Below, piece after piece: positions 52,007-60,877 of a DNA stretch of 64,000 nt. How positions within the stretch are numbered: position 1 is the first letter of the stretch; the number at the start of each line of letters is the position of its first letter. Source of the stretch: Paraburkholderia sp. BCC1884 (GTDB lineage: Bacteria > Pseudomonadota > Gammaproteobacteria > Burkholderiales > Burkholderiaceae); contig NZ_CAAJGL010000101.1 in assembly GCF_900996225.1 (NCBI RefSeq), positions 124,001 to 188,000 of the forward strand. Reading direction: 5' to 3'. The notes under the pieces were generated by a model. That model saw only the letters and a list, made by a program, of their open reading frames with translations, did no database searches and was not told the DNA's origin. The position numbers and the translations under genes are program-made.

Positions 52007-52624
52007 ATGCTTCTTTCACAATCGACTCGTAGCGTTAGCGCACTTTTAATGCGCTGGCGGGTTTTTGCCAGCTTTGCGAGCCTGCCTTTGCCCCTGTCCC
52101 ATTCACCATCGGCCGCTGCGCCGGGTTGCGCCGAAACGGTCTGGCAAGTGCCGCTGCCCGAACACTCATGGTTCGACCATGTCCGGCTGAAACGCGTTTT
52201 CGTCACCGACGGCACGCGGCATCAGGTGGTGCTTATCGATGTGCGCAAACTGCTTGCGTGCGCAGATCGCGACAACACGGATTACGTATTGAAGCCGGTC
52301 GCCGAATGGCATGCGGGCAAGGTGCGCGGCATCCGCGAATTTCTCGACCCCGAGAATCCGCGCGTTCCGCAGATGCCCTACGTGACGATCTGCACGCGTC
52401 GCGCGCCGGGCCTGCTGGGCTGGCTGGGTCTGGAGCGCGAAGGCGTCGTGTCGTTCCGCAACGGCCAGCATCGTGCGCGCTACCTGGCCGATGCGGGCGC
52501 CCGCTGGTTCCCGGTGGAAGTCCACGAACGCGAAGCCGCGTTGCTGCGCGAAATTTGCGGAGCGGCAGACGACGCGCGCACTGCCATCCGCTCGGCGCCG
52601 CTGGGCAGCGAGGGCGGCGGTTAA
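52007..52624 (+). CDS. ParB/Srx-like protein, plasmid fertility inhibition factor family
   Basis: A 205-residue protein that I associate with the family annotated as 'plasmid fertility inhibition factor'. Plasmid members such as Osa and FiwA have a ParB/sulfiredoxin-like fold and block conjugation of other elements. The core shows RHQVVLIDVRKLLACADRDN and then RNGQHRARYLADAG at 151-164, similar to the DGxHR motif of ParB/Srx proteins. An Ala/Pro/Ser-rich N terminus of about 45 residues is atypical, and ATG 52049 is an alternative start. No plasmid or conjugation genes are nearby. It faces the D-lactate dehydrogenase gene. Confidence 0.65.
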   Translation: MLLSQSTRSVSALLMRWRVFASFASLPLPLSHSPSAAAPGCAETVWQVPLPEHSWFDHVRLKRVFVTDGTRHQVVLIDVRKLLACADRDNTDYVLKPVAEWHAGKVRGIREFLDPENPRVPQMPYVTICTRRAPGLLGWLGLEREGVVSFRNGQHRARYLADAGARWFPVEVHEREAALLREICGAADDARTAIRSAPLGSEGGG

Positions 52625-52714
52625 ACACGGGCGGACGCCGCGAAGTGCGGCCGGGCTCGCCGGAGCGCTTCGCATTGCATCTGCGGCGCACGCCGGGCAC
52701 TCCTGAACAGCACC

Positions 52715-53713
52715 CTAGGCTTGCGGGTGCACCACGTTGCGTGGCGCGCCGGCATGCCACGCCGCGACGTTGTCGAGCGTGGTCTGGGCGATCTCGTTCA
52801 TTGCCTCGCGCGTGAAAAACGCCTGGTGCGCCGTGACGATCACGTTGGGGAACATCAGAAGCCGCGCCAGCACATCGTCCTGCAGCGGCAGATTCGAGTG
52901 GTCTTCGAAAAACAGACCGCCTTCTTCCTCGTACACATCCAGCCCCAGATTGCCCAGCTGGCCGTCCTTCAGCGCGCCGATCAGCGCATTGCTTTCGACC
53001 AGTCCGCCGCGGCCGGTGTTGATCAGCATCGCGCCGCGCTTCATCCTGGCAAGCGCCGGTCCGTCGATCAGGTGGTAGGTCGCGGGCACGAGCGGGCAGT
53101 GCAGGCTGACGACATCCGATTCGGCCAGCAGCGTAGGCAGCGGTACGTAACGTGCGCCGAGCGCCAGCAGGTCCTCGGCGGGCGTGCCGGGATCGTGCGC
53201 CAGCACCTGCATGCCGAAACCCGCCATGATGCGGCCGAACACGCGGCCGATCATGCCCGTGCCGACCACGCCGACCGTCTTGCCATGCAGATCGAAGCCG
53301 AGTAGCCCGTGCAGTGAAAAGTCGCCTTCGCGGGTGCGCGCGACCGCGCGCGGCAGCCGCCGGTTCAGCGCCAGAATCAGGCCGACCGCATGTTCGGCGA
53401 CCGCGTGCGGCGAGTAAGCCGGCACCCGCGCGACGATCATGCTGAGTCGCTCGGCGGCGGCCAGGTCGACGTGATTGAAGCCCGCCGAACGCAGCGCGAT
53501 CATGCGCGTGCCGCCCTCGTGTAGCCGCTCGAGCACGGCGGCGTCGACGTTGTCGTTGACGAACGGACAGACTACCTCGTAGCCGGCGGCGAGCACGGCG
53601 GTTTCGGCGTCGAGATGGGATTCCTGGAAGTGCACTTCGTAGCCGTGCGTGGCGTTGGCCTCGGCGAACGTATCGCTATCGTACTGGCGGCTGCTGAACA
53701 GGATGATGCGCAT
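52715..53713 (-). CDS. ldhA: D-lactate dehydrogenase / 2-hydroxyacid dehydrogenase
   Basis: A 332-residue NAD-dependent D-2-hydroxyacid dehydrogenase that probably reduces pyruvate to D-lactate. The Rossmann motif VGTGMIGRVFGRIMAGFG is near residue 150. Further markers are MKRGAMLINTGRGGLVESN, with the substrate Arg in the preceding SAGFNHVDL region (ALRSAGFNH), and VTAHQAFFTREAM with the catalytic His. The fold and length match fermentative D-LDH. It is convergent with the preceding gene and divergent from the aspartate cluster. Confidence 0.9.
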   Translation of the reverse strand: MRIILFSSRQYDSDTFAEANATHGYEVHFQESHLDAETAVLAAGYEVVCPFVNDNVDAAVLERLHEGGTRMIALRSAGFNHVDLAAAERLSMIVARVPAYSPHAVAEHAVGLILALNRRLPRAVARTREGDFSLHGLLGFDLHGKTVGVVGTGMIGRVFGRIMAGFGMQVLAHDPGTPAEDLLALGARYVPLPTLLAESDVVSLHCPLVPATYHLIDGPALARMKRGAMLINTGRGGLVESNALIGALKDGQLGNLGLDVYEEEGGLFFEDHSNLPLQDDVLARLLMFPNVIVTAHQAFFTREAMNEIAQTTLDNVAAWHAGAPRNVVHPQA

Positions 53714-54241
53714 GGCGGGCTCCCAGAAAACATGCCGCCCTGCAAAAGGGCGACGACCGGCGGGCGTACGAGCAGGTCAGTATAAGGGACCTACCGCGGT
53801 GTGCAAGGCGCCCTCCCCATGATTCGCACTTTGCTAAAGATCGTTTTTTGCGAAGACCAAACGGTGGCAAATGAAAATAACATTGACAGCGGTGCAGAAC
53901 TGCAATATTTATTAAAAAAGCAGTCCCAAAAAAGCATGTTCATTCAATCATGCTTGAAAGAAACGGCCACCAGCAGACTATGTCTTTTTCAAGGCGTTAG
54001 GCAACTTCGCGAGGGAAGCGTGACTGTCGATCTTTCAACAACGATTTTCCGTAATATCGCCGCAGTGCGGCATATCTTCTGCAGCGCGCCTGACGTCATC
54101 TCATTGCCATAAATTGCTTTTAGCGAATTGCTATGCCGGCTGAGTAATTTCTACGCTATGCCGGCTCAAAGCGAATTCGTTTGAATTGTGTTGAGCAATT
54201 TTCAGCCTTTTGCTAATAAACCCATAAATTGGCGAGCTGAC
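53714..54241. other. AT-rich leader of the aspartate-alanine antiporter cluster
   Basis: A 528-bp non-coding stretch with visibly lower GC than its neighbours and no convincing gene. A possible promoter starts with TTGACA at 53883-53888, with a poor -10 (TATTTA) 17 bp downstream. It contains a 12-bp direct repeat, listed separately. The composition suggests regulatory DNA or an old insertion. Confidence 0.55.
54130..54166. repeat. 12-bp direct repeat upstream of aspT
   Basis: GCTATGCCGGCT occurs at 54130-54141 and 54155-54166, a period of 25 bp. AGCGAATT flanks the pair on both sides (54122 and 54170). It lies 75-110 bp before the aspT start, at a distance that suits a regulator binding site. 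Confidence 0.5.
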
Positions 54242-55924
54242 ATGATCGGTGAATTGCTGAGATCTCAACCGGAGATCGCGCTGTTCGCAAGCCTTGCTAT
54301 CGGATATTTCATTGGTTCGTTTCGCGTGGGACCAATTCAGCTCGGCGGCGTCTGCGGCACTTTGATCGTTGCGTTGGTATTGGGGCAGACCGGCGCGCGC
54401 CTTGCGCCCGATCTGAAGAACATCGCATTCGCGCTGTTCATCTTTGCGCTGGGCTTCACCGGCGGACCACAGTTTTTCGCCAATATCGGGCGTGGCTGGC
54501 GTTACGGCTTGCTGTCGGTGGTCGAGATCGTCTCGGTGCTGGCGCTGATCATGATCGCGGTGCTCGTCATGCGGCTCGACGTCGGCACGGCGGCCGGCCT
54601 GCTGGCCGGCGCCGCCACGGAGTCGGCGGTGATCGGCACGGCCTCGGAGGCGATCTCCAAGCTCGGTCTTGGCGACACGGAAACGCTGCGCCTGCAGGCC
54701 AATATCGTGACCGCCTACAGCGTGAGCTACCTGTTCGGGTTGATCACGATCGTGCTGTTCACGAGCCAGTTCGCCCCTTTGCTGCTACGTGTGAATCTGC
54801 GCGACGAAGCCGAGCGCGTCTGGCGCAAACTCGGTGGCAGCGGTGCGTTCAGCGAAGGGCAACGGGCCGCCGCGCCGGCACTGGTGGGCCGCGCGTTCCG
54901 GGTGGGGCGCGCGGGCGGCACTACCGTGGTCGCGTTCGAGCAGCAGTACGGCTTCAATCTGACGATCGAGCAGGTACGGCGCGACGGCGTCGACGTACCG
55001 GTCGAGCCGCAACTGGTCCTTGCGCCCGACGATCTCATCATGGTCGGCGGCCGGCGCGAAGCGATCGTGACGGCGTCGGCCCAACTCGGTGAGGAAGTGA
55101 ACGGTGCGCAGTTCAGCCAGCTCTTCGCCGAGAGGGTGGACATGGTGTTGACGCGGCGTGACGCGCACGGCCTCACGATTGCCCAGTTGCGTGAACGGGC
55201 GGTGCCGGAAGAGGGCCGCGGCATCTATATCGCGGCGGTGACGCGGCTCGAGAACACCGTGCCCGCGCTGCCCGGCACCGAACTGAATCGCGGCGATGTC
55301 ATCACGCTGGTAGGGGCAAAGGCCGACGTCGAGCGCGGCGTACGGCGCCTCGGCTACGCGCTGGTCGCGACCAACAAAACCGACTTCATCTATCTCGCCT
55401 TGGGCGTGCTGGTCGGCATGGCGATCGGCCGGCTTGGCGGGACGATCGGCGGTATCTCGCTCGCGCTCGGCACCGGCGGCGGTTGCCTGCTCTCGGGCCT
55501 GCTGTTCGGCTGGATCCGCTCGCGCTATCCGGTGATCGGTTCGCTGCCGTCGGCGGCCGCGCAGATTCTCAAGGATTTCGGGCTGGCCACCTTCATCGCG
55601 GCCGTGGGTTTGTCGGCCGGCCCCGATGCCATCAAGCTCGTGCGCGTCTACGGTCTGGCGTTGCCGCTGGTAGGGATTCTGATGGTGCTCGTACCCGGCT
55701 TGCTGTCGCTGTGGATCGGCCGGGCGTTTCTTAAGCTCGAGGCACCCATGCTGCTCGGCGCGATTGCCGGCCAGCAATGCAGCACGCCCGCGATCAGCGC
55801 GCTGGTCGGCGTGACCGGCAACTCGACACCGGTGATCGGCTACACGATCACCTACGCACTCTCGAACATTCTGTTGCCTTTGATGGGGCCCGTGGTGGTG
55901 GGCCTCGCCGGCAAATTCGGCTAG
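54242..55924 (+). CDS. aspT: Aspartate:alanine antiporter AspT family (first copy)
   Basis: A 560-residue exchanger. Two membrane domains (about 8-180 and 385-560) flank a cytoplasmic region with two TrkA-C-like domains (about 215-375; VGRAFRVGRAGGTTV and IAQLRERAVPEEGRG). GGGCLLSGLLFGWIRSRYP and the end TITYALSNILLPLMGPVVVG are typical of AspT. It would exchange aspartate in for alanine out. Together with decarboxylation by the AspD product this creates a proton motive force. ATG 54242 (MIGELLRSQP) is chosen; the longer frame starts with GTG. A second copy follows after 93 bp. Confidence 0.88.
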   Translation: MIGELLRSQPEIALFASLAIGYFIGSFRVGPIQLGGVCGTLIVALVLGQTGARLAPDLKNIAFALFIFALGFTGGPQFFANIGRGWRYGLLSVVEIVSVLALIMIAVLVMRLDVGTAAGLLAGAATESAVIGTASEAISKLGLGDTETLRLQANIVTAYSVSYLFGLITIVLFTSQFAPLLLRVNLRDEAERVWRKLGGSGAFSEGQRAAAPALVGRAFRVGRAGGTTVVAFEQQYGFNLTIEQVRRDGVDVPVEPQLVLAPDDLIMVGGRREAIVTASAQLGEEVNGAQFSQLFAERVDMVLTRRDAHGLTIAQLRERAVPEEGRGIYIAAVTRLENTVPALPGTELNRGDVITLVGAKADVERGVRRLGYALVATNKTDFIYLALGVLVGMAIGRLGGTIGGISLALGTGGGCLLSGLLFGWIRSRYPVIGSLPSAAAQILKDFGLATFIAAVGLSAGPDAIKLVRVYGLALPLVGILMVLVPGLLSLWIGRAFLKLEAPMLLGAIAGQQCSTPAISALVGVTGNSTPVIGYTITYALSNILLPLMGPVVVGLAGKFG

Positions 55925-56017
55925 GCACGCAGACGAATCGCGCGGAATACGACACGCATCACTTCGAGGCAGCAGCATCCAGTACTCAGTATCGCAAACT
56001 AATCTAGCGAGGGCACG

Positions 56018-57700
56018 ATGGACTGGCTACACCACATCTTTCAGAAATCACCTGAGATCGCGCTGTTCTTGTCGCTTGCAGCCGGTTACTTCATTGGGCA
56101 GATCAACTTCGGAAAATTCCAGTTGGGCGGTGTGGGCGGTTCGCTGCTGGCGGCGGTCGTCATCAGTCAGGTGGGCGTGACGATCGACAACGGCGTGAAG
56201 TCGGTGATGTTCGCCGTGTTCATCTACGCGGTCGGTTACGACTCCGGTCCGGGCTTCTTCAATTCGCTGAACCGCAAGACGCTGCGTGAAATCGCGATGG
56301 CGGTGTTTCTCGCCGCGTCGGCGCTGGTCACCGTGGTGGTCTGCGCCAAGCTGTTCCATCTGAACAAGGGCCTCGCGGCGGGTCTGGCGGGCGGCGCGCT
56401 GACGCAATCGGCGATCATCGGCACGGCGGGCGACGCGATCGCGCGTCTCGGCTTGCCGGCCGATCAGGTCAAATCGCTGCAATCGGACGTGGCGATCGCC
56501 TACGCGGTGACCTACGTGTTCGGCTCGCTCGGGGCGATCATCGTGTGCGTGAACATTCTGCCCAAGTTCATGGGCCAGAGTCTGCGCGATGCGTCGATCG
56601 AAGCGGAACGTGAGCTGGCCTCCGGGTCCGCGGCACAAGCGCCAGGGCAGATCTCGGCGATGCCGGAACTGGTGGGACGCGCCTACCGGATCGATGTCAG
56701 TGCGGGCAAGACGGTGCAGGCCGTCGAGACGCAGCACCAGGATATGTTGACGATCGAGCGGATCAAGCGTGACGGCGCGCCGCTCGACCCCGTTCCCGAC
56801 CTCGTGTTGAAACTCGACGACGTCGTGCTGGTGGTCGGCCGTCGCGATGCGGTGGTGGCGTTTGGCGCGAACGGCAGCGAGATCGCCGACGTCGAGGACA
56901 TGGGCGTGGTGATGCAAACGCGCCAGGGCGTGTTCACGCGCAAGGGCATGAACCACACGACGATCGCCGCCGCCCGGCAAGTCGTGGATCGCGACATGCG
57001 TCATGGCGTCTACCTGCAAAGCGCGACACGCGCCGGCCAGCCGCTGCCGATCCTGCCGGAGACCACGCTGGAACACGGCGACGTGATCACCTTCTATGGC
57101 TCGCCGAAAGACACCAAGCGCGCCGTCGATGCGGCGGGCTATGAACTGCCGTACAGCATCAAGACCGACTTCATCTACATGGGTGTCGGCCTCGTGCTCG
57201 GTTTGCTGGTTGGGCTGATCGTCGTCAACATTGGCGGCATTCCGCTCACGCTCGGCTCGGGCGGCGGCTGTCTGCTGGCCGGCCTGCTGTTTGGCTGGAT
57301 GCGCGGCAAGCACCCGATGTATGGCGTGATGCCGTCGGCGGCCTCGCGGCTGCTGCAGGACTTCGGTCTGGCGACGTTCGTGGTGGTGGTGGGTCTCAAT
57401 TCCGGTCTGCAAGCCGTGGTGACGGTCAAGCAACTCGGTATCACGATCTTCCTGCTCGGGGTGTTCGTCACGTTGTTCCCGCTGCTGCTGACCATGCTAT
57501 TCGGCCGCTACGTACTCAAGTACAACAATGCGGCGATTCTGGCCGGGGCGCTATCGGGCTCGCGCAGCGCGAATCCGGCTTTCGGCGGCGTGCTCGACAA
57601 GGCGGAGAGCGCCGTGCCGACCGCATCGTTCGCGATCTGCTACGCCATCGCGAACGTCGCGTTGACGCTGCTGGGTCCGCTCGTGGTCGGACTCGTGTAG
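56018..57700 (+). CDS. Aspartate:alanine antiporter AspT family (second copy)
   Basis: A 560-residue paralogue with the same layout as the first copy: N-terminal membrane block, two TrkA-C-like regions (VGRAYRIDVSAGKTV, IAAARQVVDRDMRHG) and a C-terminal membrane block with GGGCLLAGLLFGWMRGKHP. The two copies share length and motifs but differ at many positions (for example GFTGGPQFF against GYDSGPGFF). This copy is closer to the decarboxylase gene and so could be the main antiporter. The two might have different substrates or form a mixed complex. Confidence 0.86.
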   Translation: MDWLHHIFQKSPEIALFLSLAAGYFIGQINFGKFQLGGVGGSLLAAVVISQVGVTIDNGVKSVMFAVFIYAVGYDSGPGFFNSLNRKTLREIAMAVFLAASALVTVVVCAKLFHLNKGLAAGLAGGALTQSAIIGTAGDAIARLGLPADQVKSLQSDVAIAYAVTYVFGSLGAIIVCVNILPKFMGQSLRDASIEAERELASGSAAQAPGQISAMPELVGRAYRIDVSAGKTVQAVETQHQDMLTIERIKRDGAPLDPVPDLVLKLDDVVLVVGRRDAVVAFGANGSEIADVEDMGVVMQTRQGVFTRKGMNHTTIAAARQVVDRDMRHGVYLQSATRAGQPLPILPETTLEHGDVITFYGSPKDTKRAVDAAGYELPYSIKTDFIYMGVGLVLGLLVGLIVVNIGGIPLTLGSGGGCLLAGLLFGWMRGKHPMYGVMPSAASRLLQDFGLATFVVVVGLNSGLQAVVTVKQLGITIFLLGVFVTLFPLLLTMLFGRYVLKYNNAAILAGALSGSRSANPAFGGVLDKAESAVPTASFAICYAIANVALTLLGPLVVGLV

Positions 57701-57791
57701 CACGCGTTTTATCGATCTCTTTCACGCCGGCGGTAACGGGGCGTTGCGCCCGACACGCCGGCGTCTTTCACTTGGCTCAGGAGAACGCATC

Positions 57792-59456
57792 ATGGCAAAA
57801 GAGAAGGGCGACAAGAAGCACGCGGATATGTCAGCACCGGGACTTTCCGCACTCAGTCCGTTCGAGCTGAAGGATGAGCTGATCAAGGCGGCCGGCGGCG
57901 GCGCCGTGGAGCGTGCCGCGAATGCATCGATGCTCAACGCAGGCCGTGGCAACCCCAACTTCCTCGCGACGATTCCGCGTCACGGCTTCTGGCAACTCGG
58001 CCTCTTCGCGATGCGCGAGTCGGAACGCTCGTTTGCTTACATGCCCGAGGGCCTCGGCGGTTTTCCGCGACGCGAGGGTCTCGAAGAGCGCTTCGATCTG
58101 TTCATTCGCGAAAACAAGGGCGTGGCCGGCATCGACTTTCTGCGCGGCGCGGTGTCGTACGTGCGCGATCAACTCGGTTACTCCGCGGGCGACTTCCTGT
58201 ATGAAATGTGCGAGGGCATTCTCGCTTCGAACTATCCGGTGCCGGACCGCATGCTCAAGCTGTCCGAACTGATCGTCGGACAGTATCTGCGCCGAGAGAT
58301 GATCGGCAACCATCCGTTTGTCGGCGAATTCGACGTATTCGCGGTGGAAGGCGGCACGGCCGCCATGACGTACATCTTCAATACGATGCGCGAGAATCAC
58401 CTGATCAAGGCAGGCGACACGATCGCGCTCGGCATGCCGATCTTCACGCCGTACATCGAGATTCCGCGCCTGAACGACTACCAGCTGAACGTCGTCAATC
58501 TCGAAGCGGACGTGGCCAACGGCTGGCAGTATTCGAAGAAGGAACTCGACAAGCTGCGCGATCCGAAGGTGAAGGCATTCTTCCTCGTGAATCCGAGCAA
58601 TCCGCCTTCGGTGAAGATGGACGACGAGAGCCTTCAGTACATCGCCGACATCGTCAAGGAACGGCCCGATCTGATCCTGTTGACCGACGACGTGTACGGC
58701 ACCTTCGCCGACGACTTCGTGTCGCTTTTCGCGCTGGCGCCGAAGAACACCATTCTGGTCTACTCGTACTCGAAGTATTTCGGCGCGACCGGCTGGCGTC
58801 TCGGCACGATTGCAACGCATCGCGACAACGTGCTCGACAAGCTGATTGCCGAATTGCCGAAGGAACAGAAGAAGCAGTTGCACGAGCGCTACGAATCGAT
58901 CACGACCGAGCCGGACAAACTCAAGTTCATCGATCGTCTGGTGGCCGATAGCCGCACGGTTGCACTGAACCACACGGCGGGTTTGTCGACGCCGCAGCAG
59001 GTGCAGATGGTGCTGTTCTCCCTGTTCGCGCTAATGGACACGCCCGACGCGTACAAGAACGCATTGAAGCGCTTGATCCGCAAGCGCAAACAGGCGCTCT
59101 ACGAGGAAGTCGGCATCTCGTTCGAAGACGACGATCCGAATCAGGTCGACTACTACACGATTCTCGACATCGAGTTCCTCGGCGAGAAGATGTTTGGGCG
59201 TGAGTTCGTCGACTGGTTGCTGAAGAACACCGAGCCGTCGGAACTGCTCTTCCGTCTCGCGCGTGAAGCGCGAGTGGTGCTGTTGCCAGGTCGCGGGTTC
59301 GGTACACAGCATCCGTCGGGGCGTGTGTCGCTCGCGAATCTGAACGAGTCGGACTATCGGCAGATCGGACGCGCGCTGCGCAAATTGATCGAAGAGTACA
59401 TCGAGCGCTTCAACGCGGCGACGGGAAAAAAGCTCGATAAAACGAAGGTGAAATAA
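57792..59456 (+). CDS. aspD: Aspartate 4-decarboxylase (bifunctional aminotransferase)
   Basis: A 554-residue PLP enzyme that converts aspartate to alanine and CO2, consuming a cytoplasmic proton. AspD proteins also have aspartate aminotransferase activity. The fold-type I core shows AVEGGTAAMTYIFNTMRENHLIKAGD (split here as GGTAAMTYIFN), FFLVNPSNPPS, DDVYGTFADDF, and the PLP lysine Lys328 in SYSKYFGATGWRLG. It is longer than ordinary aminotransferases, as expected. AGGAGA precedes the ATG. It is placed after the two AspT genes, completing the aspartate-alanine cycle. Confidence 0.94.
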   Translation: MAKEKGDKKHADMSAPGLSALSPFELKDELIKAAGGGAVERAANASMLNAGRGNPNFLATIPRHGFWQLGLFAMRESERSFAYMPEGLGGFPRREGLEERFDLFIRENKGVAGIDFLRGAVSYVRDQLGYSAGDFLYEMCEGILASNYPVPDRMLKLSELIVGQYLRREMIGNHPFVGEFDVFAVEGGTAAMTYIFNTMRENHLIKAGDTIALGMPIFTPYIEIPRLNDYQLNVVNLEADVANGWQYSKKELDKLRDPKVKAFFLVNPSNPPSVKMDDESLQYIADIVKERPDLILLTDDVYGTFADDFVSLFALAPKNTILVYSYSKYFGATGWRLGTIATHRDNVLDKLIAELPKEQKKQLHERYESITTEPDKLKFIDRLVADSRTVALNHTAGLSTPQQVQMVLFSLFALMDTPDAYKNALKRLIRKRKQALYEEVGISFEDDDPNQVDYYTILDIEFLGEKMFGREFVDWLLKNTEPSELLFRLAREARVVLLPGRGFGTQHPSGRVSLANLNESDYRQIGRALRKLIEEYIERFNAATGKKLDKTKVK

Positions 59457-59641
59457 CACTCGAATCGCGCTTGTTAGTGCAGTAGCAGCCGGCGTTGTCG
59501 AATGAGCATTAAAAGCCGGAAGTACTGCCAAAAACCTTGCGCAATCGCGTGGATCAGTGAATGATCGCTCAGACGGCCTCGCCAGAATCACTGTTGGCGA
59601 GGCCGCTTGTTACTTTGCGTTCCGACATTCACGTACCGATC

Positions 59642-60877
59642 ATGCCGACCTCCTCATTCACTTCCGCTTCGTCCGCAGTGCCTTGCCCGGTTGTCGAATC
59701 GCTCGACGCCATCCTTCCCGAAGAGCCGTTACTGATGATGGGCGCCGGCCCCGTGCCGATTCCCGCTGCCGTGGCCAAAGCGAACACGATCGTGATCAAC
59801 CATCTGGGCGGCACGATGGTGAAGGTGATCGGTCAGGTGAAGACGATGGCGCGCTATGTGTTCCAGACGAAATCGAAATGGGTGCTGGGTGTCGCGGGTC
59901 CGGGCTCGGCGGCGATGGAGATGGCGATTTCCAATCTCGCGTGGGAAGGCACGCGGGTGCTGAGCATCAAGAACGGCTTTTTCAGCGAACGGATGGCGGA
60001 GATGGGTCGCCGTGTCGGCGCACGCGTGAGCACGCTCGAGGTCGACGACGGCACCGTGGCGAGCCTCGAACAGGTGGCCGAGGCGATTCGCCGCGAGCGT
60101 CCCGAGATTGTGACGGTGGTGCAGGGCGAGACCTCGAACACGGTGTGGAACTATCACCTGAAGGACATCGCTGCGTTGGCGAAAGCCGCGGGCGCGCTGG
60201 TGATCGTCGACGCAGTCTGCACGCTGAGCACGATGCCGCTGGAGATGGACGCGTGGGGAATCGACGCGGTGATCACGGGCGGGCAGAAGGGCTTGTCGTC
60301 GATTCCGGGCGTCTCGCTGATTGCGTTTTCCGATGCGGCCTGGGCGCGGGTCAAGGGACGGACGGCGCCGAACGCGCATTGGTGTCTGGATGCTTCGCTG
60401 GCTGAGAACTTCTGGCACAACGCGGGGTATCACTACACGGCGCCCGTTTCCGGCGTGCTGGCTTTGCACGAGGCTTTGCGGCTCGTGTGTGCCGAGACGC
60501 TGGAAAAGCGGTTTGCGCGGCATCTGAAATGTTCGCTGGCCCTGCAGGAGGGGATCGCCGCATTGGGCCTGCACCTGTACGCGCCTCAGGCGTGCCGACT
60601 GAATTCGGTTGTCGGCATCGAGGTGCCGCACGGTTTGAGTCCCGCCGATATCTGCGGCCATATCTCGCGACATCATCAGGTCGAGATTTCCGGCTCGTTC
60701 GGTTTGCCGATCGTGCGGATTGGCCAGATGGGCGAGCAATGCCGCGAGCACAATCTGTTCAGAACGCTGCATGCGCTGGGACGCACGATGCTGGATCTCG
60801 GCGCGACGGTGGATCTGCCGGCTGGAGTGGCGGCCTTGGAGAAGTCGCTGTCGGGCGGCGCGCGTCATTTGAAATAG
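59642..60877 (+). CDS. Class V aminotransferase (alanine-glyoxylate / serine-pyruvate type)
   Basis: A 411-residue PLP enzyme of the alanine-glyoxylate family. MMGAGPVPIPAAV opens the conserved core, GVAGPGSAAMEMAISNL follows, and the PLP lysine is Lys216 in TGGQKGLSSIPG. It could transaminate the alanine made by AspD; alternatives are serine-, taurine- or pyridoxamine-pyruvate transaminase. ATG 59642 (MPTSSFTSAS) is chosen; an in-frame ATG at 59561 adds 27 residues and has only a weak site. It follows aspD by 185 bp and ends convergent with, and overlapping by 13 bp, the DUF1996 gene. Confidence 0.85.
   Translation: MPTSSFTSASSAVPCPVVESLDAILPEEPLLMMGAGPVPIPAAVAKANTIVINHLGGTMVKVIGQVKTMARYVFQTKSKWVLGVAGPGSAAMEMAISNLAWEGTRVLSIKNGFFSERMAEMGRRVGARVSTLEVDDGTVASLEQVAEAIRRERPEIVTVVQGETSNTVWNYHLKDIAALAKAAGALVIVDAVCTLSTMPLEMDAWGIDAVITGGQKGLSSIPGVSLIAFSDAAWARVKGRTAPNAHWCLDASLAENFWHNAGYHYTAPVSGVLALHEALRLVCAETLEKRFARHLKCSLALQEGIAALGLHLYAPQACRLNSVVGIEVPHGLSPADICGHISRHHQVEISGSFGLPIVRIGQMGEQCREHNLFRTLHALGRTMLDLGATVDLPAGVAALEKSLSGGARHLK

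Noticed and set aside
53801..54112. A 103-codon frame in the AT-rich leader before aspT
   Set aside because: No ribosome binding site or family pattern; the region looks regulatory.
56048..57433. A 461-codon minus-strand frame opposite the second AspT
   Set aside because: Same mirror effect of hydrophobic codons; the plus strand clearly encodes AspT.
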